Origin: Lysobacterales bacterium
GTDB lineage: Bacteria; Pseudomonadota; Gammaproteobacteria; Xanthomonadales; SZUA-38
DNA length: 64,000 nt
NCBI GenBank assembly: GCA_030065125.1
Contig: JASJDM010000020.1
Coordinates: 92,415 to 156,414 of the forward strand
Direction of reading: 5' to 3'
In this document: piece by piece, positions 38,301-46,511 of the stretch
How the letters are laid out: every line of letters begins with the position of its first letter
How positions within the stretch are numbered: position 1 is the stretch's first letter
Position numbers and translations under genes: made by a program
The notes under the pieces: model-generated
Told to the model about the DNA's origin: nothing
What the model saw: the letters and a program-made list of their open reading frames with translations, nothing else
The model's database searches: none

Positions 38301-38842
38301 CACAGGGCCGTTGTATTGATATGGCCGGGGTGCCTGCCGGTTGCCTTGAGGGTGTCGTGGCAGTCCTGGCAGTTGCCGGTGATGCCGGGGTGATCGTACC
38401 GGGCGGGGAACCAGGCATTGCTGCCATGGCAATCGTCGCACCCTGCTTTGGTCGGGACATGGCCGTCGTGTTTTGCCGTGGCGGTGGTGCCGTCGTGGCA
38501 GGACACACAGGTTCCGAGTACATGATTGTGATCCAACCGCAGCGCCGGCACCCAGGATGTGGTGTGGTGGCATTCCTCGCAGATGTCGGTGGTACTCGGG
38601 TGCGTTGCGGGCTTGAATTCCGCCCCCTCGAATCGGCCCTGGCGATGGCAGTCCTGGCACTGTCGCGGGGTTCCAGCGAACAGGCCGCCCGTGTGGCAGG
38701 AGTCGCAGGCCGCTTCCATATGGGCGCCCATCAACTCGAAACCGGTGCGCAGATGATCGAATGACCAGTTCTGGGCAGCAGCAACAGTCCCCGCCCACCA
38801 AATCCAGGTAAGCACGAGGCATCCTATCGTGCGCATGGTCAT
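35294..38842 (-). CDS. Giant multiheme c-type cytochrome (47 CXXCH + 1 CX3CH)
   Basis: A secreted 1182-residue protein (signal peptide MTMRTIGCLVLTWIWWAGTV, cleaved near AAA-QN). By eye it has 47 CXXCH heme-attachment motifs and a last one, CSGACH, with three intervening residues: about one heme per 25 residues. From residue ~88 to ~1080 it is built of 46-47-residue modules with two CXXCH and two further His (VDH, PTH), enough for bis-His ligation of two hemes. Two module types alternate: A (W-P-x-x-R-V-D-H-x-Q-V...CASCHDGVTAPG) and B (W-x-P-A-R-F-D-H...CQDCHDDIIATG). The next gene encodes a beta-barrel. Electron transport is the only reasonable role; direction and partners are inference. Confidence 0.95.
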   Translation of the reverse strand: MTMRTIGCLVLTWIWWAGTVAAAQNWSFDHLRTGFELMGAHMEAACDSCHTGGLFAGTPRQCQDCHRQGRFEGAEFKPATHPSTTDICEECHHTTSWVPALRLDHNHVLGTCVSCHDGTTATAKHDGHVPTKAGCDDCHGSNAWFPARYDHPGITGNCQDCHDTLKATGRHPGHINTTALCEDCHLTTAWVPTMRVDHGQVRGTCASCHDGVIAEGRFSDHIQSSTQCDNCHSSNAWVPARFEHTADNNNCQDCHNDIIATGKATAHTTTTNQCEDCHRTTAWAPALRVDHSQVLGTCESCHDGVTAPGKRPEHLQTGAQCDDCHSSSSWTPARFDHSSVAASCQNCHDDIIATGKQAGHLNATNMCEDCHRTSTWAPSLAVDHGQVLGTCVSCHDGVTAPGKHASHVESFNQCDNCHSTNAWATSRIDHAAITSNCQRCHDDITARGKHPTHLNTTEICEDCHNDIRWSPAARIDHDQAVGSCASCHNGVTAPGRPPQHLATSAPCEDCHIATVWTSGVVDHSGVDSNCQVCHDGISVAGRDAGHMNTTGLCEECHATPAWAPARQIDHDQVMGTCASCHDGVTAPGRDPTHIKTTTVCEDCHGTTVWAPTQRVDHGQVMGTCASCHDDVTATGRDPVHINTTLVCEDCHGTTAWAPAQRIDHGQVMGTCASCHDGVTAPGRDPTHIHTTTVCEDCHGTTAWAPAQRIDHGQVMGTCASCHDGVTAMARDPTHINTTTVCEDCHGTTTWAPAQQVDHGQVMGACASCHDGVTAPGRGPAHINTTTVCEDCHGTTIWAPALRVDHVQVMGNCAFCHDGVTATGRDPTHINTTSLCEDCHGTSTWTPPRRVDHAQILGACTSCHDGFTAPGQNASHVQSSGNCDDCHTTNTWTAARFDHSGVSGDCHRCHNGTVARGRYASHMATTLVCADCHRTTRWAPASRVDHSQVLGGCVSCHNGTTAAGKPVNHIRSSSQCDDCHSATAWVPAVFDHNAVNPGTCTSCHDGATATGQHPTHLRTSGQCDECHSTISWIPASMNHDFATGTCSSCHNGTTAIGKPGNHFVTGVECDTCHETARWNLIRFEHASPAYPGEHQARPACTDCHLSNNTVVSWPSSAYRPDCAGCHADRFRPGPHNKTRTGPRYTVSELRDCSGACHVYQDASMTTIVEHRPGPQHTVNQSDF
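36200..37186 (-). repeat. Seven tandem 141-bp two-heme modules inside the cytochrome gene
   Basis: Between heme motifs 23 and 36 the usual A-B alternation stops and seven A-type modules follow one another. The block is 987 bp, exactly 7 x 141 bp, with no indels. The recurring ggtgcc(g/a)tgg sequence falls at 36461, 36602, 36743, 36884 and 37025, exactly 141 bp apart. Near-identity at DNA level points to recent duplication. Confidence 0.9.
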
Positions 38843-38866
38843 TGCTGCTGACGTACTTCGCCAACG

Positions 38867-38883
38867 TTAACGGAATTTTAACG
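38867..38883. promoter_or_regulatory. TTAACG direct repeat upstream of the cytochrome gene
   Basis: TTAACG occurs at 38867-38872 and 38878-38883, 11 bp apart (one helical turn), within 45 bp of the cytochrome start. Such spacing is typical for response-regulator sites. It could also be chance. The 204-bp gap 38843-39046 also holds the promoter of the divergent CDF gene; no clear -35/-10 was found. Confidence 0.3.
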
Positions 38884-39046
38884 CTCACGCCGGGCCATTG
38901 GCATCCGTAAAGGTCACGGGTGGACAAGGGCTGTGCCGCCTGAATATTTTCAAACGTCACGGCGTCAACACCGACACACCGGCTGCTGATCTCGTGCTTA
39001 TGGCGTCACTGCTGCCAGACACGGACGAAGCCGCTACCATGGAGGC

Positions 39047-39916
39047 ATGAGCGATTCCTACCACAATCAACAGGTCAGGCGCGTTCTCTGGATCGAGGGA
39101 TGCTCCAACGCACTGGTCGCATTGGCCAAGCTCATTGTCGGACTGAAAACCGGTTCCAATGCCATCCTGGGTGATGCCTTGCACTCGCTGACGGACGTGG
39201 CCAATAACATCCTGGCCCTGTTTATTGTCCGCCTGACCCAGTCCCCGCCGGACAGCGACCACCCCTACGGCCACCATAAATTCGAAGCCCTGGCGATATT
39301 TGTGCTGGGGACGCTGCTGAGCGTGATTGCGGTTGAAATCGCCATTCGCGCTTTCGAGCGGCGAGGGCAAGCGGTGGAAGTCAGCGACTGGGGCCTGGTG
39401 GTGATGATTGGCGTGCTGGCGGTGAATGCCGCCCTGGCCACCTGGGAGCAGTACTGGGCACGGCGCCTGGACTCGAACCTGCTGCACGCGGACGCCCGTC
39501 ATACCCTGGGTGACGTGCTGACCACGGTAGCCGTGATCATTGGCTGGCAGCTGTCAGCCCGCGGGTTTCCCTGGCTGGACCTGGTGTTTGCCCTGGGCAT
39601 CGCCGGGCTGGTGTTCTGGCTGGCCTACGGGCTGTTCCGTCGGGCGATACCCATTCTGGTAGACCAGGCTGCGGAAAACGCCGATGAGCTCCACCAGGGC
39701 ATCCACGGCGTGCCGGGGGTGGAGGCCATCCACCGGGTGCGCTCCCGCCACACCGGGGCTGGCGTGGTGGCCGACGTGGTGGTTTCCGTGGATGGTTCAC
39801 TGACCACCGATGAATCCCACGACATCGCCGACGCCATCGAACTCAAGCTCAAGAGCGACTTTGCCATCCACGATGTCACGGTGCACGTGGAGCCATCGGA
39901 GTCCGGTTCCCAGTGA
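39047..39916 (+). CDS. Cation diffusion facilitator (CDF) transporter
   Basis: An inner-membrane metal/proton antiporter, probably exporting zinc, iron or a related divalent cation. The 289-residue protein has six predicted helices and a cytoplasmic C-terminal domain (about 205-285). Metal-site motifs are ALHSLTDVANN in helix 2 (HxxxD), DHPYGHHKFEAL in the loop, and LLHADARHTLGDVL in helix 5 (HxxxD). The H-D type site in both helices suggests zinc-like selectivity, but the metal is not certain. The stop TGA overlaps the next ATG by one base (TGATG). Confidence 0.93.
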   Translation: MSDSYHNQQVRRVLWIEGCSNALVALAKLIVGLKTGSNAILGDALHSLTDVANNILALFIVRLTQSPPDSDHPYGHHKFEALAIFVLGTLLSVIAVEIAIRAFERRGQAVEVSDWGLVVMIGVLAVNAALATWEQYWARRLDSNLLHADARHTLGDVLTTVAVIIGWQLSARGFPWLDLVFALGIAGLVFWLAYGLFRRAIPILVDQAAENADELHQGIHGVPGVEAIHRVRSRHTGAGVVADVVVSVDGSLTTDESHDIADAIELKLKSDFAIHDVTVHVEPSESGSQ

Positions 39917-41340
39917 TGGCTGAGCTGCTGGGGGACATCTCCTGGCAATGGCTGGTAGCCGGGCTGCAGGTGATCATTGCCCCCCTGGCCGCCGGCCACG
40001 CCATCGTTCGGAAAAGAGACCCGCGGTCAGCCCTGGGGTGGGTGGGCCTGATACTGGTGTTTCCGCTGGTGGGGCCGGTTCTCTACTTCCTGTTCGGGAT
40101 CAACCGGGTGCAGACCCGGGCCCGGCAGCTGACCGAGGTGCGCGGCCGCGCAGCGGTGGCTGAGACGCCTGGTGCGTTGTCCCGCGTGGCAGTCACCGGC
40201 CCCCTGGGGCAGATGGCCCGGGTCTCCGACTCCATTTCCCATCGTCCGCTGCTGGCGGGCAACCACGCGGTCATGCTGTGCAATGGCAATGAGGCCTATC
40301 CCGACATGCTGGACTCCATCCGCAGCGCCCGACGCTCGATATTCCTGATGAGCTACATCATGAACGTGGATCCGGTGGGGCAGCGCTTCGTTGATGCGCT
40401 GGCTGACGCGGTAAAGCGCGGGCTGGAGGTCAAGGTGCTCATCGACGGTATGGGGGAACGGTACTCCCGTCGCCGCATGAGCCGTGTTCTGCGGCGGCGG
40501 GGCGTGCGGGCCGAGATCTTTCTGCCGCCCCGGCTGATTCCGCCGTCGCTGCATATCAACCTGCGCAATCACCGCAAGGTGCTGGTGACGGACTGGAACA
40601 CGGCCTATACCGGCGGCATGAACATCGCCCAGCGCCATCTGGCCGAACAGGGCGAGCGGTCAACCCGTGATCTGCAGTTTCGCTTCACCGGGCCGGTGGT
40701 GTCCCAGATTTATGAGATTTTTGCTGCCAGCTGGCATTTCGCCACCGGGGAAGCCATGAACCCGAAAATTCCGCTGCCGGACCCGACGGGTGAGATGGTG
40801 TGCCGGGCGCTCAGTGACGGGCCGGACGACGAGATTGATATTCTTTCCCAGATTCTGCTGGGCCTGGTGGCGGCCGCCCGGCGCCGGGTACAGATCCTCA
40901 CCCCGTACTTTCTGCCCTCCCGGGAGCTGATCGGGGCGCTGCAGGGTGCGGCGCTGCGGGGCATCGAGGTACAGATCGTGCTGCCGTCGCGGTCCAACCT
41001 TCCATATATGGACTGGGCCACGCGAAAGATGTTGTGGGAAATCGTCCAGCGTGGCGTGGCGGTCTATTACCAGTCCGGTTCGTTTGACCACTCCAAACTG
41101 CTGGTGGTGGACGGCCAGTATGTTCAGCTGGGTTCAGCCAACATCGACCCCCGCAGCCTGCGCTTGAATTTCGAGTCCGCGGTGGAGGTCTTCGACCAGG
41201 CGTTCGCCGCCCGCTGCGAAGCCCACATCGATGGCCTGGTGGCAGCCAGTCGCCGCGTCAGCCTGGAAGAGCTGGAAGGCCGGTCTCTACCGGTGCGCCT
41301 GCGCGACGGCTTTTTCTGGCTGTTTTCGCCTTATCTCTAG
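39916..41340 (+). CDS. cls: Cardiolipin synthase (phospholipase D superfamily)
   Basis: It condenses phosphatidylglycerol into cardiolipin at the inner membrane. Two N-terminal helices (WLVAGLQVIIAPLAAGHAIV and VGLILVFPLVGPVLYFLFGI) precede two phospholipase D domains. HKD motif 1 is HINLRNHRKVLVTDWNTAYT and motif 2 is DHSKLLVVDGQYVQLGSANI followed by DPRSLRLNFE. The 474-residue length is typical of ClsA. ATG 39916 overlaps the CDF stop, so the pair is co-translated; a GTG one codon earlier is possible. Confidence 0.94.
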   Translation: MAELLGDISWQWLVAGLQVIIAPLAAGHAIVRKRDPRSALGWVGLILVFPLVGPVLYFLFGINRVQTRARQLTEVRGRAAVAETPGALSRVAVTGPLGQMARVSDSISHRPLLAGNHAVMLCNGNEAYPDMLDSIRSARRSIFLMSYIMNVDPVGQRFVDALADAVKRGLEVKVLIDGMGERYSRRRMSRVLRRRGVRAEIFLPPRLIPPSLHINLRNHRKVLVTDWNTAYTGGMNIAQRHLAEQGERSTRDLQFRFTGPVVSQIYEIFAASWHFATGEAMNPKIPLPDPTGEMVCRALSDGPDDEIDILSQILLGLVAAARRRVQILTPYFLPSRELIGALQGAALRGIEVQIVLPSRSNLPYMDWATRKMLWEIVQRGVAVYYQSGSFDHSKLLVVDGQYVQLGSANIDPRSLRLNFESAVEVFDQAFAARCEAHIDGLVAASRRVSLEELEGRSLPVRLRDGFFWLFSPYL

Positions 41341-41375
41341 CCGCTTCGGCCGGACTGAAACGCGGGCGTGCCTGG

Positions 41376-42455
41376 TCAGTCCCAGAGGTGTGAGTCTTTC
41401 TCGATCACCTGGGAGGGGGTGCCCACGATCAGCGGATCAGGGCCATGCACCACGTGGTGGTCCTTGCCCGGATAGTCCAGCTGGCTCAGGAAGTGCTGCA
41501 GGCAGTTCAGCCGGGCGCGCTTTTTGTCGTCCGACTTGATGATCGTCCAGGGCGCGTCGGCCGTGTCGGTGTAGAAGAACATGGCTTCCTTGGCCTGGGT
41601 GTACTCCGGCCACTTGTCCTGGGAGAGCTTGTCGATGGGGCTCAGCTTCCACTGCTTGAGGGGATCGTGGGTGCGCGCGGCGAACCGTCGTTCCTGTTCA
41701 GGCTGGGTCACCGAGAACCAGTATTTGAACAGGCGGATCCCCGACCGGGCGAGCATTCTTTCCAGTTCCGGCACGGTCCGCATGAACTCCAGGTACTCCA
41801 GGGAGGTGCAGAATCCCATGACCCGTTCCACCCCGGCCCGGTTGTACCAGGAACGGTCGAACAGGACCATTTCCCCGGCCGTGGGCAGATGTTCAATGTA
41901 GCGCTGGAAATACCATTGGCCGCGCTCGTGGTCGGTGGGCTTCTCCAGGGCCACCACCCGGGCTGCACGGGGATTGAGGTGTTCCATGAACCGCTTGATG
42001 GTGCCACCCTTGCCGGCGGCATCACGCCCTTCGAACAGGGCGACAATGCGCTGCCCGGTCTGCTTGACCCAGTTCTGGACCTTGAGCAGCTCCACCTGCA
42101 GTTCTTCCTTGTGCAGTTCGTAGGAAGACCGCTTGATCTTGGTCTTATAGGGGTACTTGCCGGTGCGGAACAGGTCCTTGATTTCTTCCGGATTGTGCCG
42201 CAGCTCGCTCAGCAGAAAGCGGGGGCTCGAGCGCTTCGGCTGCCGACGGCGCCGAGTCCTGGGTTTCGCCGGCTGTTCTGCCTCTGGCTTGAGGTCCGCA
42301 CTCGAAACCGCCTTGTCCGGCCCTCCCTCAACAAACTTCACATCCGGGCTGTCCGTTGCAGCTTCCGGAGCCACCTCTGCCGGGCTGTTGGATTCTTCCG
42401 CAGGGGCCGCGTCCGGTGCGTTTTGGGGAGCTTGCTGCTCGGATTGTTCGGTCAT
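41376..42455 (-). CDS. ppk2: Polyphosphate kinase 2
   Basis: PPK2 transfers phosphate between polyphosphate and nucleotides. The core (about 125-355) has Walker A FEGRDAAGKGGTIKRF, PTDHERGQWYFQRYIEHLP, the Walker B/lid DRSWYNRAGVERVMGF, and KQWKLSPIDKLSQDKWPEYT. One-domain architecture suggests class I (NDP to NTP). The first ~100 residues are an acidic, Ala/Pro/Glu-rich, probably disordered tail ending in a basic patch (RTRRRRQPKRSS), an unusual extension that may direct interactions. It is monocistronic, convergent with cls and divergent from iorA. Confidence 0.93.
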   Translation of the reverse strand: MTEQSEQQAPQNAPDAAPAEESNSPAEVAPEAATDSPDVKFVEGGPDKAVSSADLKPEAEQPAKPRTRRRRQPKRSSPRFLLSELRHNPEEIKDLFRTGKYPYKTKIKRSSYELHKEELQVELLKVQNWVKQTGQRIVALFEGRDAAGKGGTIKRFMEHLNPRAARVVALEKPTDHERGQWYFQRYIEHLPTAGEMVLFDRSWYNRAGVERVMGFCTSLEYLEFMRTVPELERMLARSGIRLFKYWFSVTQPEQERRFAARTHDPLKQWKLSPIDKLSQDKWPEYTQAKEAMFFYTDTADAPWTIIKSDDKKRARLNCLQHFLSQLDYPGKDHHVVHGPDPLIVGTPSQVIEKDSHLWD

Positions 42456-42593
42456 GTCCAGTTCACCAGGGCAGAAAACATCGATGCTAGCATTTTGAGC
42501 ATTCTGTGCAGTACGCAGATGTACTTAAATCTGTGCAAAATTACGTATAGAAAACAGAGGCTTGCGTGCCGGACCGGCGGTCTGGCCGAGTCA

Positions 42594-42625
42594 TTCACAC
42601 AGGCATCAAACAGGCGGGCTATACT
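42594..42625 (+). promoter_or_regulatory. Possible sigma-70 promoter of iorAB
   Basis: TATACT at 42620-42625 is a good -10 element, 33 bp before the iorA ATG. The best -35 candidates upstream (TTCACA, with a 20-bp spacer) are poor, so an activator may be needed. GAGGGG before ATG 42658 is the ribosome binding site. Confidence 0.4.
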
Positions 42626-42657
42626 CTCGCTTTTGCGTCAATGTGAGGGGACCACCC

Positions 42658-43119
42658 ATGCCTATCGATCTCACCGTCAACGGCCAGCCGCAAACAGTCG
42701 ATGTGCCGCCCGATAAGCCTCTGCTCTGGGTACTGCGTGAAGACCTGGGACTGACTGGCACCAAGTTTGGCTGCGGCATCGCGCAATGCGGATCCTGCAC
42801 GGTCCACCTGAACGGTTCGCCCACCCGGGCCTGCGTGCTGCCGGTGTCCGCTGCGGCGGGCCAGGAAGTGACCACGGTGGAGGGTGTCTCCGGCGACGCC
42901 GCCATGGCGGTCCGTAACGCGTGGAGAAAGCTGGACGTGGTGCAGTGCGGCTACTGCCAGTCCGGGCAGATGATGTCGGCTACCAGCCTGCTGGCGTCGA
43001 ATCCCAGCCCCAGCGACGAGGAAATCAACCGGGCCATGCGCGGCAACGTCTGTCGCTGCGCCACTTATGTTCGGATCAGGGACGCCATCCACGAGGCGGC
43101 CAAAGAGCTGGAGGCCTGA
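42658..43119 (+). CDS. iorA: 2Fe-2S subunit of an IorAB-type molybdenum oxidoreductase
   Basis: The small electron-transfer subunit (153 residues) of a xanthine-oxidase-family enzyme of the isoquinoline 1-oxidoreductase/periplasmic aldehyde oxidase type. It binds two [2Fe-2S] clusters: the plant-ferredoxin cluster in [17 protein letters not shown] plus a later Cys (RACVLP), and the second in [12 protein letters not shown] with [18 protein letters not shown] 42658 is chosen because GAGGGG precedes it and it gives [10 protein letters not shown]. It carries no signal and is probably co-exported with IorB. The iorB start is 1 bp after its stop. Confidence 0.92.
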   Translation: MPIDLTVNGQPQTVDVPPDKPLLWVLREDLGLTGTKFGCGIAQCGSCTVHLNGSPTRACVLPVSAAAGQEVTTVEGVSGDAAMAVRNAWRKLDVVQCGYCQSGQMMSATSLLASNPSPSDEEINRAMRGNVCRCATYVRIRDAIHEAAKELEA

Positions 43120-43120
43120 C

Positions 43121-45337
43121 ATGAAAAAACTGGAAAGCTTGATAACATCCGCTGACAACCAGCGCCCCGATCCCTCGCGCCGCTGGTTTCTCCAGACGTC
43201 GGCTCTGGCCGGCGCCGGTTTCCTGATTGGTTGTAGCGAGGAGCCTGCGGCCCCAACCGGGGCGGAGACCGCCGCACCGGCCATGCCGGCGGAGCCGGTG
43301 GACGCGGCATTTAACGCGTTTCTGCGAATTTCCTCCGACAACACCGTGACCGTGGTCGTCAAGCACCTGGACAAAGGCCAGGGTGTAACCACCGGTCTGC
43401 CGACCATCGTGGCCGAGGAACTGGACGCGGCCTGGGATCAGATGCGGTTTGAATTCGCGCCGGCCAACGCCGCGCTTTACAACAACACCCTGATGGGCCC
43501 GGTGCAGGTCACCGGCGGATCCAGTTCGGTGTCCAACTCCTGGATGCAGCTGCGTCAGGCGGCAGCCGGGGCCAGGGCCATGCTGGTCCAGGCAGCAGCC
43601 CAGACCTGGGGTGTGGCCGCCAGTGCAGTCCAGGTATCGGGCGGCATGGTCACGTCCGGCCAGAACAGCGCCAGCTTCGGCGAACTGGCAGCTGCCGCGG
43701 CTGAGCTGACACCACCGGAACAACCGGAGCTGAAATCACCGGACCAGTTCAAGCTCATCGGGACACGCCTGCCGCGGCTGGATTCCAACGCCAAGACCGA
43801 CGGCACCGCTCAGTTCACCATCGATATCGACCGGCCGGGCATGCTGATGGCGGCCATCGCTCATCCACCACGTTTCGGCGCCACAGTGCGCTCGGTGGAT
43901 GACGCCGCGGCCCGGGCCATGGCGGGTGTCGAGGACGTGGTGCAGACCCCCCGGGGTGTGGCCGTTGTTGCGGACAGCTTCTGGACTGCCGTTAAGGCCC
44001 GGGATGCGCTGACCATCGACTGGGATTTTTCCGCCTCGGAAAACCGCGGATCTGAGGAGTTGCGCTCCTACCTGAAAGAGCTGGTCGCGGGCGAGCCCGG
44101 CGGAATTGCCCGGAACGATGGCGACGTGGAGGTAGCGCTGGGATCTGCTGCGCGGGTCATCGAAGCTGACTTTGAATTTCCGTTCCTGGCCCACGCCACC
44201 ATGGAACCCATGAACTGTGTGGTGGAACTCAGCGAGACGGGTTGCGAAATCTGGACCGGCAGCCAGATTCAGACCCTTGACCAGGGCGCGGTGGCGGCCC
44301 TCACCGGGCTGGCGCCGGAGCAGATCAACATCAACACCGTGTATGCCGGCGGCAGCTTCGGCCGTCGGGCAGACCCGGACAGCAGCTTCGTAGTCGAGGC
44401 GGTCATGATTGCCCAGGCCATCAACGGCCGGGCGCCGGTGAAGCTGCAGTGGACCCGGGAAAACGACATGCGGGCCGGCCGCTACCGGCCCATCAGCCAG
44501 CACCGGCTGCGGGCAGGCCTGAACGAGCAGGGCGACATTGTTGCATGGCATCACTCCATGGCGATTCAGTCGTTCCTGGCCGGCACGCCGTTTGCCATGA
44601 TGCTCCAGGACGGTGTGGACGCCACGGCCGTTGAGGGGGCCCGCGGACTGCCTTACGCCATCCCCAACCTGAAAGTGGACCAGACCCTGGCGGAAATCGG
44701 CGTCCCCGGCCTGTGGTGGCGCTCCGTGGGGCATACCCATAACGGCTACGTGACCGAAGTGTTTTTCGACGAGCTGGCCCAGGCGGCAGGCAAGGACCCG
44801 GTGGAACTGCGCCGGTCGCTGCTGGCAAGCCAGCCCAGGCACCTGGCGGTGCTTGAGCTGGCGGCGGAAAAAGCAGAGTGGGGCGCGCCGGTGGCCGACG
44901 GCAAAGGCCGGGGCTTTGCGCTGCACGAGTCCTTCGGGTCGGTGGTAGCCCAGGTAGTGGATGTTTCCATAGGTGATAACGGGGTGTTCTCGGTGGACCG
45001 GGTGGTGTGTGCCGTGGACTGCGGCATTGCGGTCAACCCGGACGTGGTGGCGGCACAGATGGAGGGCGGTATCGGTTACGGTCTGTCTGCGGCCCTCGCT
45101 GAGGCGGTGACCCTGGTGGATGGTGAGGTGCAGGAAGGTAACTTCGACCGTTACCTGCCCCTGCGCATCAGCCAGATGCCCGAGGTCGAGGTGCATATCG
45201 TGCCGTCCGAGGCGGACCCGACCGGTGTTGGTGAACCGGGTCTGCCGCCGCTGGCGCCGGCCCTGGCCAACGCACTGGCCCAGGCCAGCGGCAAGTGGAT
45301 CCGGAAATTGCCCATCGGTCGCCAGCTGCAGGCCTGA
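43121..45337 (+). CDS. iorB: Molybdenum-cofactor subunit of an IorAB-type oxidoreductase
   Basis: The large catalytic subunit, 738 residues. The N-terminus has a Tat signal ([20 protein letters not shown]); the FLIGC end also fits a lipobox, so it may be a lipoprotein in the periplasm. Family motifs are [20 protein letters not shown] (duplicated cofactor-binding part), [62 protein letters not shown] and [18 protein letters not shown], which holds the catalytic Glu. It hydroxylates an aldehyde or N-heterocycle; which one is not readable. No CoxI/XdhC chaperone gene is adjacent. Confidence 0.92.
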   Translation: MKKLESLITSADNQRPDPSRRWFLQTSALAGAGFLIGCSEEPAAPTGAETAAPAMPAEPVDAAFNAFLRISSDNTVTVVVKHLDKGQGVTTGLPTIVAEELDAAWDQMRFEFAPANAALYNNTLMGPVQVTGGSSSVSNSWMQLRQAAAGARAMLVQAAAQTWGVAASAVQVSGGMVTSGQNSASFGELAAAAAELTPPEQPELKSPDQFKLIGTRLPRLDSNAKTDGTAQFTIDIDRPGMLMAAIAHPPRFGATVRSVDDAAARAMAGVEDVVQTPRGVAVVADSFWTAVKARDALTIDWDFSASENRGSEELRSYLKELVAGEPGGIARNDGDVEVALGSAARVIEADFEFPFLAHATMEPMNCVVELSETGCEIWTGSQIQTLDQGAVAALTGLAPEQININTVYAGGSFGRRADPDSSFVVEAVMIAQAINGRAPVKLQWTRENDMRAGRYRPISQHRLRAGLNEQGDIVAWHHSMAIQSFLAGTPFAMMLQDGVDATAVEGARGLPYAIPNLKVDQTLAEIGVPGLWWRSVGHTHNGYVTEVFFDELAQAAGKDPVELRRSLLASQPRHLAVLELAAEKAEWGAPVADGKGRGFALHESFGSVVAQVVDVSIGDNGVFSVDRVVCAVDCGIAVNPDVVAAQMEGGIGYGLSAALAEAVTLVDGEVQEGNFDRYLPLRISQMPEVEVHIVPSEADPTGVGEPGLPPLAPALANALAQASGKWIRKLPIGRQLQA

Positions 45338-45338
45338 T

Positions 45339-45366
45339 TTATCGGACCCGTCCCGCGTGGGGCGGG
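45339..45366. terminator. Hairpin between convergent iorB and AAA+ gene
   Basis: ACCCGTCCC and GGGGCGGGT pair (one G-U) around a GCGT loop between the two stop codons. It is stable but lacks a U-run. Confidence 0.45.
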
Positions 45367-45373
45367 TAACCGG

Positions 45374-46390
45374 TCAGCCGGCCTGGCGGTTGCCGTCGTC
45401 TTCGATGTCGTAGGCGCGCATTTTTTCGAGCAGCGTCGTGGTGCGCAGGTTCAATAAACGCGCTGCGCGATCGACCTGCCCGTCGCTGAGCAGTAGCGCC
45501 TGCCGGATCAGGATCATTTCGCGCTGGCGAAGGTATTCCGGCAGGTCGAACCCCGTTGCCGGCAGCACCGGATCCTGGTCCAGGTCCAGTGGTGCCTGCA
45601 GCAGCTTGTCGGGCATTCGATGGCGCGGGTCGGGGGGCGGCCGCCTGTGCTGGAATTCGTCTGGCAGGTCCCGTGCCTCAACCTCGTCGTCCGGAAAAAG
45701 GATGCCCATCTGCTCCAGCAGGTTGCTCAACTGCCGAAGGTTGCCCGGCCAGGCGTGCTGTCTGAGTCGATCCAATGCCTGGGCTGTAAACCTGGGGCAG
45801 CTCTTGCCGGCGGCCCGAAGCCGGTTGTTTTCGTACCGGATGAACAGATCGAGCTGATCCATGCATTGCCGCAGGGGCGGAACCTGGATCGGAAAAACGT
45901 TCAGGCGGTAGTAAAGGTCCTGCCGAAACTCGCCCCGGTGGATAGCACCACGAAGATCGCAATGGGTGGCCGCGATCAGTCGCACGTCATCAGCCCGGTA
46001 AGGCTTCGTGGCCGCATCATGTTGCTGCAGGGAACGCAGCAGCTTGACCTGCAGCGAAAGCGGAATTTCGTCGACCTGGTCCAGAAACAGCGTGCCTCCG
46101 CCGGCCTGTTGAAAACGACCCACGCGCCGGTTTTCAGGCTCCACTTCGTCGTCGTTCCCAAACAGCTCAACTTCCAGCAGCTCTGCAGGTATCGCGGCGC
46201 AGTTGACGGTCAAAAAGGGCCCGTCGCGGCGGACTGAAGTCTGGTGAATGGCCCGGGCGATCTCTTCCTTTCCCGTTCCCGTCTCGCCGGTGATCAGCAC
46301 TGTTACCGGTGATCGTGCGACTCGGTCGAGGGCGGTCCGGAATTCCGGACCGAACAGCTCATGCACCACAACGGGACTGGGAAGCGCCAT
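45374..46390 (-). CDS. FleQ-like AAA+ regulator lacking GAFTGA and Walker B Glu
   Basis: Resembles the AAA+ plus Fis-type HTH part of sigma-54 activators, closest by eye to FleQ. Walker A is intact ([16 protein letters not shown]), as is the Arg-finger region ([15 protein letters not shown]). The sigma-54-contacting GAFTGA loop is absent: [20 protein letters not shown] replaces the usual ELFG-x-x-x-GAFTGA. Walker B reads [13 protein letters not shown], with Gln for the catalytic Glu. The HTH is [20 protein letters not shown]. It therefore probably represses or modulates rather than opens sigma-54 complexes. ATG 46390 has AGGA 6 bases upstream; ATG 46489 would add 33 residues. It lies downstream of a receiver-like gene. 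Confidence 0.82.
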   Translation of the reverse strand: MALPSPVVVHELFGPEFRTALDRVARSPVTVLITGETGTGKEEIARAIHQTSVRRDGPFLTVNCAAIPAELLEVELFGNDDEVEPENRRVGRFQQAGGGTLFLDQVDEIPLSLQVKLLRSLQQHDAATKPYRADDVRLIAATHCDLRGAIHRGEFRQDLYYRLNVFPIQVPPLRQCMDQLDLFIRYENNRLRAAGKSCPRFTAQALDRLRQHAWPGNLRQLSNLLEQMGILFPDDEVEARDLPDEFQHRRPPPDPRHRMPDKLLQAPLDLDQDPVLPATGFDLPEYLRQREMILIRQALLLSDGQVDRAARLLNLRTTTLLEKMRAYDIEDDGNRQAG

Positions 46391-46511
46391 GATATTCCTG
46401 GGAGTATTGAAGGCTGGTTCCGGAGATGCCGTCTCCCAGGCGTGCGGGTTCCATGCGCTCTGTGGGCTGACCGTTGAATAAGTCGGCATGATGGACGGAT
46501 GTGGCCGCCAT

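Noticed and set aside
42456..42657. tRNA or riboswitch in the ppk2/iorA gap
   Set aside because: No cloverleaf or recognisable aptamer pattern was found; only a -10-like TATACT and a ribosome binding site are supportable.
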